The notes under the pieces were generated by a model. That model had not been told where the DNA came from. It saw only the letters and a program-made list of their open reading frames with translations, and ran no database searches. A DNA stretch of 64,000 nt. Origin: Chitinophagaceae bacterium PMP191F (GTDB lineage: Bacteria; Bacteroidota; Bacteroidia; Chitinophagales; Chitinophagaceae). The translations under genes and the position numbers were made by a program. The stretch spans positions 62,001 through 126,000 of the forward strand of contig LGYU01000022.1 of NCBI GenBank assembly GCA_001302245.1, written 5' to 3'. Positions 18,399 to 26,297 of this stretch are shown in pieces; position 1 is the first letter of the stretch; the number at the start of each line of letters is the position of its first letter.

Positions 18399-19217
18399 AT
18401 GAGAAGAACGCTTTCAATAGCCCTTGTTACGTTTTCTATTGTTTCCTGTAGTACCAATGCTATTACTAACAGGAGCCAGTTAAGTTTATTTAGTGAATCT
18501 GATATTCAATCTATGGCTGCCCAGGAATACACACAGTTCCTCAGCCAGAATAAAGTGGTAGCCACTACCGGCAGCAAAGACGCGGAAATGGTGCGAAGGA
18601 TCGGTCAGCGCCTGGTATCGGCCATTAACCAGTATTACGCAGAAAAGGGTTTGTCAAAAGAACTGGAAGGATATAAATGGGAATATAACCTTGTTGACTC
18701 AAAAGAGGTGAATGCATGGTGTATGCCCGGCGGTAAGATTGTAGTATATACCGGTCTGTTGCCAATTTCTCAAAACGAAGCTGCGCTGGCAGTAGTAATG
18801 GGTCATGAAATTGCACATGCCCTTGCCAAACACGGTAATGAGCGTATGAGCCAGCAGGCGGCCGCACAATTGGGCGAAACTGCTTTGTCGGTAGCTATTG
18901 CCAACAAAACACCGGCAGCCCAGAACCTGTTTAAAACAGCTTATGGTGTAGGCAGCAACATTGGTGTATTGTTACCTTTCTCACGCAAACAGGAACTGGA
19001 AGCTGATAAATATGGTTTGATATTCGCTGCGATGGCTGGGTACAATCCACAGGAAGCAATTCCTTTATGGGAGCGGATGCAAAAAGCCAGTGAGGGGCAA
19101 AAACCACCTGAAATCTTAAGTACTCACCCTGCAGAGTCTACACGTATTGAAAAATTAAAAGAACTGATGCCTGAGGCATTGACCTATTATAAGCCTGTGG
19201 GTTCAAGCGGTAAATAA
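18399..19217 (+). CDS. M48-family metallopeptidase lipoprotein
   Basis: A 272-aa protein with a lipoprotein signal peptide (MRRTLSIALVTFSIVSC), so probably anchored to the outer membrane facing the periplasm. The zinc site is the HEIAH helix in MGHEIAHALAKHGNERM (about residues 135-151) with the third ligand in ELEADKYGL. This layout matches the BepA/LoiP/YcaL group of periplasmic M48 proteases that check outer-membrane protein assembly, but without the TPR domain of BepA. Length is typical of the LoiP-like subgroup. It is preceded by a TAnnTTTG promoter box and stands alone. Confidence 0.9.
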   Translation: MRRTLSIALVTFSIVSCSTNAITNRSQLSLFSESDIQSMAAQEYTQFLSQNKVVATTGSKDAEMVRRIGQRLVSAINQYYAEKGLSKELEGYKWEYNLVDSKEVNAWCMPGGKIVVYTGLLPISQNEAALAVVMGHEIAHALAKHGNERMSQQAAAQLGETALSVAIANKTPAAQNLFKTAYGVGSNIGVLLPFSRKQELEADKYGLIFAAMAGYNPQEAIPLWERMQKASEGQKPPEILSTHPAESTRIEKLKELMPEALTYYKPVGSSGK

Positions 19218-19322
19218 GGTAGTAAAAAACATTATATCATAATTTTGTCCGCACCACGTTGGTTTTGCTGGATTAAAAATGTGTTTTTTACAATAAAAAC
19301 AAGCGAAGTGTATATAATTCAC

Positions 19323-19330
19323 TACCTTTG
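19323..19330 (+). promoter_or_regulatory. -7 promoter box of the DUF3052-like gene
   Basis: TACCTTTG, exact TAnnTTTG match and the same octamer as at rpsO, 48 bp before the ATG at 19379. Confidence 0.45.
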
Positions 19331-19378
19331 CAATCCCGTTCATTTTTAACCCTAAAGCTATACTAAAACTTCTCAGGC

Positions 19379-19816
19379 ATGTCTCAAAACTTGTTAGAAA
19401 AGCTTCAGCTACAGGACGAAAAAAATGTTCTGATTCAAGGTCTTCCTTCTTCGATTGAGAAACAGTTTGTAAAGTTGTCGTTTTCCAAAAATGTAACGCC
19501 GTTGTTAAAAGCACGCAAGATTGATTTTGCGCTGGTGTTCGCTATCAACGAAAACCAACTGAGCTGTATTTTGAAAGATGTATTGCCGGCTTTGCATGAG
19601 AACGGTAAATTCTGGATTGCATATCCGAAATCCGCTTCAAAAATTGTTACAGATCTTAACCGTTCATGTAGTTGGAACTGTGTTCGCAACGCTGGGTTTG
19701 ATGTAACCAATGAAGTAGAGCTGGATCACGTATGGACAGCGATGCAATTTAATAAAGTAGTGGTGGCGAAAGCCAGTACACGTAGTGTTAAACGTGTTGC
19801 TGCAGTTGCGGGGTAA
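19379..19816 (+). CDS. DUF3052-like small cytoplasmic protein
   Basis: A 145-aa soluble protein. The pattern resembles DUF3052: an N-terminal strand (VLIQGLPSSIEKQ), a middle strand and helix (IDFALVFAINENQLSCILKDVLPALHENGKFWIAYPK) and a C-terminal WNCVRNAGFDVTNEVELDHVWTAMQF. The WIAYPK and W..AMQF blocks are the best match. The fold looks like a degenerate Rossmann/methyltransferase-like domain; no cofactor loop is left. Function unknown in the family. It has its own promoter box and terminator. Confidence 0.75.
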   Translation: MSQNLLEKLQLQDEKNVLIQGLPSSIEKQFVKLSFSKNVTPLLKARKIDFALVFAINENQLSCILKDVLPALHENGKFWIAYPKSASKIVTDLNRSCSWNCVRNAGFDVTNEVELDHVWTAMQFNKVVVAKASTRSVKRVAAVAG

Positions 19817-19841
19817 TCATTTCTAAAAATATTCCTGCATA

Positions 19842-19875
19842 AAAGGGTTTGCTGAACTGGCAAACCCTTTGCTTT
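19842..19875 (+). terminator. Hairpin terminator after the DUF3052-like gene
   Basis: An 11-bp perfect stem (AAAGGGTTTGC 19842-19852 with GCAAACCCTTT 19860-19870) and a 7-nt loop. The T tract after the stem is short (TTTGCTTTT). Confidence 0.75.
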
Positions 19876-19981
19876 TGGTAAACTACTGCAATAGTTGCAA
19901 TTGCTGCTGGCAATATTTGCCTGAAGCTTCTACGCATCATTTTCTATTTTATAACTGTAGTGTTTTAATTCCACCATTACG

Positions 19982-20500
19982 ATGTCATTCATTAATATTG
20001 AAATAAAAGCACGCACCACTCACACAGCCACAATCCGTACATTTTTATTGAACAACAATGCTGATTTTCGTGGTACTGATCTGCAGACCGACACTTATTT
20101 TAATGTACCCAACGGACGTTTAAAGCTGCGTGAAGGCAATATTGAAAATAATCTCATCTGGTATCAGCGACCGGATCAGCAAGGGCCTAAACAATCAGAT
20201 TTTCAGTTGGTAAAAGTACCGGATGCTGCCGGTCTTAAAACCATGCTGACCAGTGCCATGGGTGTAAAAGTAGTGGTGCAGAAAAAACGCGAGATCTATT
20301 TTATTGAGAATGTCAAATTTCACCTGGATGAGCTGGAAGGCCTGGGACAGTTTGTTGAAATAGAAGCCAGCAATAAAAATCATCCATTGCCAGTGGAGCA
20401 ACTGCATGAGCAATGCAATTATTACATGCGCGCATTTGGTATTGAAGATGCTGATCTGTTGAAGTGTTCTTACAGTGATTTGATGTTGGAGCTAATTTGA
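19982..20500 (+). CDS. CYTH-domain protein (class IV adenylyl cyclase / thiamine triphosphatase family)
   Basis: A 172-aa protein. The N-terminal strand NIEIKAR is the family's ExExK signature in slightly altered form (EIKAR). Later strands carry the alternating charged residues expected of a triphosphate tunnel: DTYFNVPNGRLKLRE, LIWYQR and KKREIYF, then FHLDELEGLGQFVEIEA, whose DEVxxLGxFxEIE-type block is strongly conserved. Members bind triphosphate compounds with metal ions; they may be adenylyl cyclases, thiamine triphosphatases or inorganic triphosphatases, and sequence alone does not decide. The gene is single, and its stop codon lies inside a repeated 12-mer. Confidence 0.88.
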   Translation: MSFINIEIKARTTHTATIRTFLLNNNADFRGTDLQTDTYFNVPNGRLKLREGNIENNLIWYQRPDQQGPKQSDFQLVKVPDAAGLKTMLTSAMGVKVVVQKKREIYFIENVKFHLDELEGLGQFVEIEASNKNHPLPVEQLHEQCNYYMRAFGIEDADLLKCSYSDLMLELI

Positions 20501-20565
20501 AAATGAATTGATTTGAAAGTTTGACAATGTGACGGATTGTTATATGGCTGTATTGTTTGATAGTT
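20494..20565. repeat. Dispersed intergenic repeat, copy 2
   Basis: AATTTGAAAATG at 20494-20505 and a GATTGTTATATGG ... TTTGATAGTT segment at 20535-20565 match motifs at 192-293 in order. The element starts at the stop codon of the CYTH gene and fills the spacer to the convergent dnaG gene. Confidence 0.45.
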
Positions 20566-20605
20566 ACAGCTAAAATCTAACAGCTAATTCCTTAAAACAG
20601 CCTTC

Positions 20606-22648
20606 TCATTTCCCCAGATAAACCGTTTCGCCCTGCTTTAGCGTGAGTAGTTCAATTTCTTTCAGGTGCTGGTGGGTTTGTATCAGGATCATTAATTCGT
20701 CGTTGCTGTGTGGACGTTGCATATCGCGCTGGTTCTCTTCGATCATTTTTTTGATCTTCCGCAGCTTAAGGTAACGAACAGTATCGAGTACATATTTTTT
20801 CTCAAAATCATCAATCTCATCTTTGAAGATACGTGCATTGATATTGCCGTCCTTACCTTCTGCAAACTGTCTGAATGCTTTGTAGTCTGGAATGCGTTTT
20901 ACCTCATCTTTAAAAATAGCATCCGATTTAATATCCTGTTCCCATGCTTTACTTAGTTCGTATGGAAAGCTGGTAATAGCAATGGCAAGAGAACTCACTT
21001 CCACATCATTGTGATAGATGAAGTCGCTCATTTCGGGTACCTTAAGTGATGAAGCAATATCCTTATATACATTGTATATTTTCTGATTACCGGGGTTTTC
21101 AAACAGGTCAGGTATTTCACTGAACTCACGGAAAATGTAGTCATACATTTTACCCTGTTCATCCATGGTGTGATGACCAAATTCAAGTAATGCTTTCAGC
21201 AATGCTTTTTCCTGCATTTCATCTTTGTGCAGCAGATTAAAAACATTGTCTTCAAAATTAGCTTCTTCACCAACGCGTGCATTCTCTTCAAAGAACCTGG
21301 CCTCTTCCGCAGGGAGTTTGCTTTCCTGTTTGGAAATTTTGTCGCGGATAAATTTGTTGACAAGGTTGTTCAGTCCCGTTTCGTCAATGCCCAGGATCTG
21401 TGAGCATCGCCTGATATAATCCTGCTGGCGGGTAAAGTCTTCCGCCTTGTTGATCTTGGAAATGGTTTCTGCAACCTGGTTTACAATAGCAGCTTTTTTA
21501 TTGGAATCTTCACCGGCATCCTGCAACGATACTTCCAGCTGGAAGAAGATGAAGTCTTTCTTATTTTCTTTAACAAACTCCCGGAAACGATCGGCGCCTA
21601 CTTTATTTACATAACTGTCCGGATCTTCTTTGTCGGGGATCAGTACCAGCTTTACGTTCAGGCTTTCTTCCAGTGCCATGTCAAGTCCGCGCAAGGCAGC
21701 CTTGATTCCGGCACCGTCGCCGTCGTAAATAATGGTAAGATTGTCAGTGTATTTTTTTATCAGCCTTAGCTGATCAATGGTCAGTGATGTACCACCCGAT
21801 GCTACTACATTCTCGATGCCTGCCTGGTGTAATGAGATCACGTCGGTGTAACCTTCCACCAGTAAACATTCATCCTGTTTGTCAATGGCCTGACGCGCAA
21901 AGTAAGAACCGTAGAGGATCCTGCTTTTAACGTACAGTTCATTTTCCGGGGTGTTGATGTATTTGGGGGCGCGATCATTTTTGGCAATGATACGTGCTCC
22001 AAAGCCAATCACTTTTCCTGTTTGATTGTGTACAGGGAAAATAATACGACCGCGGTAATTATCAACCGGGCGGTCATCGCGTACTACTACCAGACCGCTT
22101 TTCTGCAGGTATTCCAGGTTGTATTGCGATTCGAGGGCTTTACGCGCAAATGCATCACGCTCCTGTAAACAATACCCCAACTGGAATTTGCGGATGATCT
22201 CTTCATTGAAACCTCTTTCTTCCAGGTAAGAAAGGCCAATGTTCTGGCCTTCTTCTGCATTGAATAAAGTATCGGAGAAATATTTCTGAGCAAAGCCATT
22301 GATGATGTACAGGCTGTCTGCAACCTGCTGTTGCTGCCGTACTTCTGGACTTACTTCTGTTTCTTCTACCTCGATATTGTAGCGTGCGGCCAGCCACCGC
22401 AGTGCTTCCACATAGGAATACTTTTCGTGTTCCATGAGAAAGCTGATCGAGTTACCGCTTTTGCCGCAACCAAAACATTTGTAGATCTCTTTGGCAGGAG
22501 AAACGGTGAAGGAAGGCGTTTTTTCATTGTGGAAAGGACAGAGCCCCAGGTAGTTAGTGCCTCTTCTTTTGAGTTTCACAAAACTACCTACCACATCTAC
22601 CACATCAATGCGGTTTTGTATTTGCTGTATAGTTTGTGGGGTAATCAC
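20606..22648 (-). CDS. dnaG: DNA primase
   Basis: A 680-aa protein. The N-terminal CHC2 zinc finger is complete (C37, H40, C58, C61 in LCPFH ... KCFGCGKSGNS). The RNA-polymerase core follows (GFNEEIIRKFQLGY, then VIGFGARI) and the TOPRIM part with LLVEGYTDVISLHQAGIENVVASGGTSL and the acidic YDGDGAG. The C-terminal third, about residues 430-680, is charged and helical and corresponds to the helicase-binding domain, which is poorly conserved between phyla. The enzyme makes RNA primers at the fork. The gene is monocistronic with a TAnnTTTG box just upstream. Confidence 0.96.
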   Translation of the reverse strand: MITPQTIQQIQNRIDVVDVVGSFVKLKRRGTNYLGLCPFHNEKTPSFTVSPAKEIYKCFGCGKSGNSISFLMEHEKYSYVEALRWLAARYNIEVEETEVSPEVRQQQQVADSLYIINGFAQKYFSDTLFNAEEGQNIGLSYLEERGFNEEIIRKFQLGYCLQERDAFARKALESQYNLEYLQKSGLVVVRDDRPVDNYRGRIIFPVHNQTGKVIGFGARIIAKNDRAPKYINTPENELYVKSRILYGSYFARQAIDKQDECLLVEGYTDVISLHQAGIENVVASGGTSLTIDQLRLIKKYTDNLTIIYDGDGAGIKAALRGLDMALEESLNVKLVLIPDKEDPDSYVNKVGADRFREFVKENKKDFIFFQLEVSLQDAGEDSNKKAAIVNQVAETISKINKAEDFTRQQDYIRRCSQILGIDETGLNNLVNKFIRDKISKQESKLPAEEARFFEENARVGEEANFEDNVFNLLHKDEMQEKALLKALLEFGHHTMDEQGKMYDYIFREFSEIPDLFENPGNQKIYNVYKDIASSLKVPEMSDFIYHNDVEVSSLAIAITSFPYELSKAWEQDIKSDAIFKDEVKRIPDYKAFRQFAEGKDGNINARIFKDEIDDFEKKYVLDTVRYLKLRKIKKMIEENQRDMQRPHSNDELMILIQTHQHLKEIELLTLKQGETVYLGK

Positions 22649-22655
22649 GAATCTT

Positions 22656-22663
22656 CAAAAATA
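22656..22663 (-). promoter_or_regulatory. -7 promoter box of dnaG
   Basis: On the minus strand this reads TATTTTTG, an exact TAnnTTTG match, only 8 bp before the dnaG ATG. That leaves almost no leader, so a second start site further upstream may be used. Confidence 0.35.
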
Positions 22664-22944
22664 AGACAAAAACGACGTTTAAAAGATACAAATTGTATTA
22701 TAAAAAGTACAAATAGTAGTTTTTAGAACAACATTTGTTATTCATTAACAGCTGGTTAGGGCTTCAGTGTAAAATCATGCTGCTATTGCAGTGCGGAAAG
22801 CCTGTTGTTGTACAGGTTTCGCGGTGCATAACTTTAATGCTTTATTGGCACTATATGCCGTAAAACATTCTTAAATTAGAATTGAATCCTGACCTGTGGG
22901 AAAATAGCCAGCTCTTTTATTTCTTCACTTTAAATTTTTCTCCC

Positions 22945-23319
22945 ATGGTTACTACTACCGAAGTCGCACAGCTTTCAAGAGAATGCAATGCCTGGAGGGA
23001 GACATTGCGTTCCTATCGTGATGAATTTAATATGCTTATTGACCGCTTACAGCAAGTGGCCGCCCGGCAAACAGACAAAGATATCCTCTGTGAAGTAGAG
23101 CACCTCGACAACCAGTTACACATCCAGCTTATCAACATTCACGATCTTAAACAGGCTATCAAGAATCATCAACGGTCTATCAGTTCAGCAATGGCAGTAC
23201 CCGCGCTTGAAGATCCCGCTGCCGATCATGAGCAACTTTTCGACGATTATCAGAATCAGATCAACATGTTGCAACAGCTGCACCAGGAGTTTGATAATTT
23301 TCTGAGCCAGGTAAGATAG
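22945..23319 (+). CDS. Small helical coiled-coil protein of unknown function
   Basis: A 124-aa protein from the ATG at 22945 (MVTTTEVAQLSRE). An in-frame ATG at 22882 would add 21 residues that do not look like a signal peptide, so the shorter form is preferred. The sequence is almost wholly helical with heptad spacing (LRSYRDEFNMLIDRLQQVAA, then LDNQLHIQLINIHDLKQAIK, and a C-terminal helix INMLQQLHQEFDNFL). No signal peptide, cysteine pair or membrane segment. Not recognised as a named family. It stands 136 bp ahead of the EF-G gene in the same direction. Confidence 0.7.
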   Translation: MVTTTEVAQLSRECNAWRETLRSYRDEFNMLIDRLQQVAARQTDKDILCEVEHLDNQLHIQLINIHDLKQAIKNHQRSISSAMAVPALEDPAADHEQLFDDYQNQINMLQQLHQEFDNFLSQVR

Positions 23320-23455
23320 TATTCTTCATCTGGCTTTTTTGTTTACAGAAGTACCTGCGGGTACTTCAGCAATGCTATCTGCATACCCGTGGGAATGACT
23401 TTCCATGTTTGCAGGGGAGATTGTTTTATTTTCTTACCATTAAAAAAAGATTGCC

Positions 23456-25588
23456 ATGCCTGAATTTGATACCTCACACGTAAAAAACATAGTCTTGCTG
23501 GGGCATGCCGGCTCCGGTAAGACCACATTGGCGGAATGCATGCTGTTTGAAGCAGGCCTCATTAACCGCCGCGGTTCCGTACAGGAACGTAATACCGTAA
23601 GTGATTATCATGAGCTGGAGCAGGAGCGGGGAAGTTCTGTTTTTTCAACATTGATGCATGCCAGGTGGCGGGGATATAAGATCAACGTAATTGATACGCC
23701 CGGATATGATGATTTTGCCGGTGATGTGGTCAGTGCATTGCGTGTAGCCGATACCGGTATTATGGTATTGAATGCTACTGCCGGTGTGGAAGTAGGTACT
23801 GATGTTATCTGGGAATATACGGAGCGTTTTAAAACACCTATGATTTTTGCGGTGAATAAACTGGATGACGACAATGCTGATTTTGACAATACGGTGGCTG
23901 AAGCTAAAACACATTTCGGATCCAATGTGGTGGTGGTACAATATCCCCTGCAACAGGGAGCAGGTTTTCATTGTATTATTGATGTGTTGCGGATGACCAT
24001 GTATAAGTTTCGTGATACAGGTGGTAAACCAGATAAAATGGATATACCGGAAGAAGAAAAGGCTCGTGCGGAACAATTGCATCGTGAGTTGGTGGAAGCT
24101 ATTGCCGGTAATGATGAGGGCCTGATGGAGAAATACTTTGACAAAGGTGAGCTGGATGAGGATGAGATGCGCGACGGGTTAAAAAAAGCCATGATCCATC
24201 AAGATCTTTTTCCATTGTTCTGTTTATCAGCAGAACGTAATATGGGCAGTGGCCGCCTGATGGGTTTTATTGATAATGTTTGTCCCAGTGCCAATGAAAT
24301 GCCGCCACAGCTTACACAGAAAGGTGAAAAACTGTCCTGCGATGTACAGGGGCCTTCCTGTATTTTTATTTATAAAACCGTGTCTGAACCGCATGTAGGT
24401 GAACTGTCGTTCTTTAAAGTATATTCCGGCACTATTAAAAGCGGTATGGAGCTGGTGAATGAAACTACCGGCAGCGCTGAAAAATTGAACCAGTTGTTTG
24501 TAGTGGAAGGAAATAAACGTTCCAATGTGAATGAACTGGTGGCCGGGGATATAGGTGCTACACTGAAACTTAAAAATACGCACGTTAATAATACGCTGCA
24601 CGAAAAAGGAAAAAGTATTGAACTGCACCCAATCGTTTTTCCTGTTCCAAATATGACGATGGCCATCGAATCGGTAAAGAAGGGTGAGGAAGAGAAACTG
24701 TCGGTGGCGCTGCATCAGTTGCGTGACGAAGATCCTACCGTGGTGGTAGCGTATTCGCCGGAACTGAGGCAAACACTGATCCATTGCCTGGGCGAACTGC
24801 ACCTGTCTGTTATTAAATGGAAAATTGAACATCAGCAGAACATAGAGGTCCGGTTCATAAAACCACGCATTCCTTACCGGGAAACTATCCGGCGAAAGGC
24901 TGATGCCAGTTACCGGCATAAAAAACAATCGGGTGGTGCCGGGCAGTTCGGTGAAGTGTTTTTACGGATTGAACCATGGTATGATGGTATTAAAGATCCG
25001 GAGGGGCTTACCGTACGGGGCCGTGAAGAATACCCGCTGGACTGGGGTGGTAAGCTGGTGTATTATAATTGTATAGTAGGTGGTGCTATTGATACGCGGT
25101 TTTTACCCTCTATTCTGAAAGGTGTAATGGAAAAAATGAACGAAGGTCCGTTAACCGGTTCATACGTGCGTGATGTGCGGGTGAGTGTGTATGATGGCAA
25201 GATGCACCCGGTTGATTCCAACGATATCTCATTTAAAATTGCCGGTATGATGGCTTTCAAAGAAGCATTCCGGAATGCAGATCCGCAGATTCTGGAACCG
25301 GTATACCAGGTGGATGTAATGTGTCCTGATGAGCTGACCGGCGCTGTAATAGGTGATCTGCAAACACGCCGTGCCATGGTGGAAGGAATGGATGCTGAAG
25401 GGCATTTTACCAGGATCACTGCCACTGTTCCGCTGGTTGAAATGCATGATTATTCTTCTTCTTTACGTTCCATTACACAGGGACGTGCGCGGTTCACTAT
25501 GCATTTCCGTGAATATGCTGCGGTACCTGTAGACCTGCAGCGGAAATTGCAGGATGAATACGGCAGACTGGAAAAGGCTGAAGTATGA
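23456..25588 (+). CDS. Elongation factor G-like translational GTPase (second EF-G, EFG-II type)
   Basis: A 710-aa protein with EF-G layout: GTPase domain, then domains II to V. G1 is GHAGSGKT (residues 16-23), G3 DTPGYDDF (about 80) and G4 NKLDDDNAD (about 134). The G1 loop and the GPSCIFIYKT/KVYSGTIKSG region of domain II resemble the divergent EF-G paralogues that many bacteria carry besides the canonical translocase, which usually sits near rpsL/rpsG. No such ribosomal genes are nearby. Domain IV keeps GGAGQFGEVFLRIEP and domain V the SSLRSITQGRARFTMHF end. Exact role (translocation, recycling or stress) cannot be read. It ends before a strong bidirectional terminator. Confidence 0.88.
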   Translation: MPEFDTSHVKNIVLLGHAGSGKTTLAECMLFEAGLINRRGSVQERNTVSDYHELEQERGSSVFSTLMHARWRGYKINVIDTPGYDDFAGDVVSALRVADTGIMVLNATAGVEVGTDVIWEYTERFKTPMIFAVNKLDDDNADFDNTVAEAKTHFGSNVVVVQYPLQQGAGFHCIIDVLRMTMYKFRDTGGKPDKMDIPEEEKARAEQLHRELVEAIAGNDEGLMEKYFDKGELDEDEMRDGLKKAMIHQDLFPLFCLSAERNMGSGRLMGFIDNVCPSANEMPPQLTQKGEKLSCDVQGPSCIFIYKTVSEPHVGELSFFKVYSGTIKSGMELVNETTGSAEKLNQLFVVEGNKRSNVNELVAGDIGATLKLKNTHVNNTLHEKGKSIELHPIVFPVPNMTMAIESVKKGEEEKLSVALHQLRDEDPTVVVAYSPELRQTLIHCLGELHLSVIKWKIEHQQNIEVRFIKPRIPYRETIRRKADASYRHKKQSGGAGQFGEVFLRIEPWYDGIKDPEGLTVRGREEYPLDWGGKLVYYNCIVGGAIDTRFLPSILKGVMEKMNEGPLTGSYVRDVRVSVYDGKMHPVDSNDISFKIAGMMAFKEAFRNADPQILEPVYQVDVMCPDELTGAVIGDLQTRRAMVEGMDAEGHFTRITATVPLVEMHDYSSSLRSITQGRARFTMHFREYAAVPVDLQRKLQDEYGRLEKAEV

Positions 25589-25615
25589 TCCGAGTGATAT
25601 ATATGCTACAATAAC

Positions 25616-25646
25616 AAAAAGCCGTTGTACAATACAACGGCTTTTT
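25616..25646. terminator. Strong bidirectional terminator
   Basis: A 14-bp perfect stem (AAAAAGCCGTTGTA 25616-25629 with TACAACGGCTTTTT 25633-25646) and loop CAA. The A run and the T run make it work for both convergent genes. Confidence 0.92.
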
Positions 25647-25691
25647 GAATCCTGAAAAACCCTGTGTTCTTACGCCTTCATTTAATGTTGT

Positions 25692-26180
25692 TTATTGTAA
25701 TTGTTTAAAGAATGAAATGTATCCTTCCGGAGAAACCTGCAGGATGATCGTATGTTTTTCGCTGGTCATTTCAACGAAATAAGACAACGGGTCATGGATC
25801 GGTTCATAAAAATAAGAGAGATCATTGCTGTTATCCTGGTTGTCTTCATACTTCAGCACCTTGGTAATGGAATAAGCTTTGTATTCTTTCTCTATTTTTT
25901 TAAGGGTCTGTTCTGACATCACTGTTTCATCAACATGTTGCATAACGCCCATCAGTTCATTATCAAAATCGTAATACGCGGTAAGGGTAAGCCCCTGCTG
26001 CTGAAAAGTTACTTTGTCAAAACTGGCGTCTCTTGTCCAACTAACATCTGAGGCTGCAGGAAAGTCAATGTGAAAACGGCTTACTGTAAGTGTGTTGATA
26101 TGTTCATCACCTTTGTCTTTGGCAAATGCACTAACGCCGATACCGGCTGTGAGCAGGGAAATAAAGATTATCTTTTTCAT
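25692..26180 (-). CDS. Secreted PepSY-like protein
   Basis: A 162-aa protein with a typical signal peptide (MKKIIFISLLTAGIGVSAFA). After it comes a beta-rich domain with paired repeats: FPAASDVSWTRDASFDKVTF, LTAYYDFDNELMGV, IEKEYKAYSITKVLKYED and HTIILQVSPEGYISFFKQ. The alternation of an aromatic-rich strand with FD.DGELxG-like turns matches the PepSY-like/BLIP-like proteins common in Bacteroidetes periplasms. Function in that group is unclear; inhibitory or binding roles are assumed. Monocistronic, ending at the shared terminator. Confidence 0.72.
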   Translation of the reverse strand: MKKIIFISLLTAGIGVSAFAKDKGDEHINTLTVSRFHIDFPAASDVSWTRDASFDKVTFQQQGLTLTAYYDFDNELMGVMQHVDETVMSEQTLKKIEKEYKAYSITKVLKYEDNQDNSNDLSYFYEPIHDPLSYFVEMTSEKHTIILQVSPEGYISFFKQLQ

Positions 26181-26297
26181 ATTCGTTGTTTTGTTATAAG
26201 AACGGGTTCGCTTATAACAGATAGAATATGAAGTGTATGGTTTAAGTGTTGTTTGTTAAGCGATTGTTGTTGCGGTTAACTGTTAAAGGGGTGTTAT

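Noticed and set aside
24227-24928. A 233-codon open frame on the minus strand
   Set aside because: It lies wholly inside the EF-G-like gene and has composition of an antisense shadow (many Phe, His and Cys).
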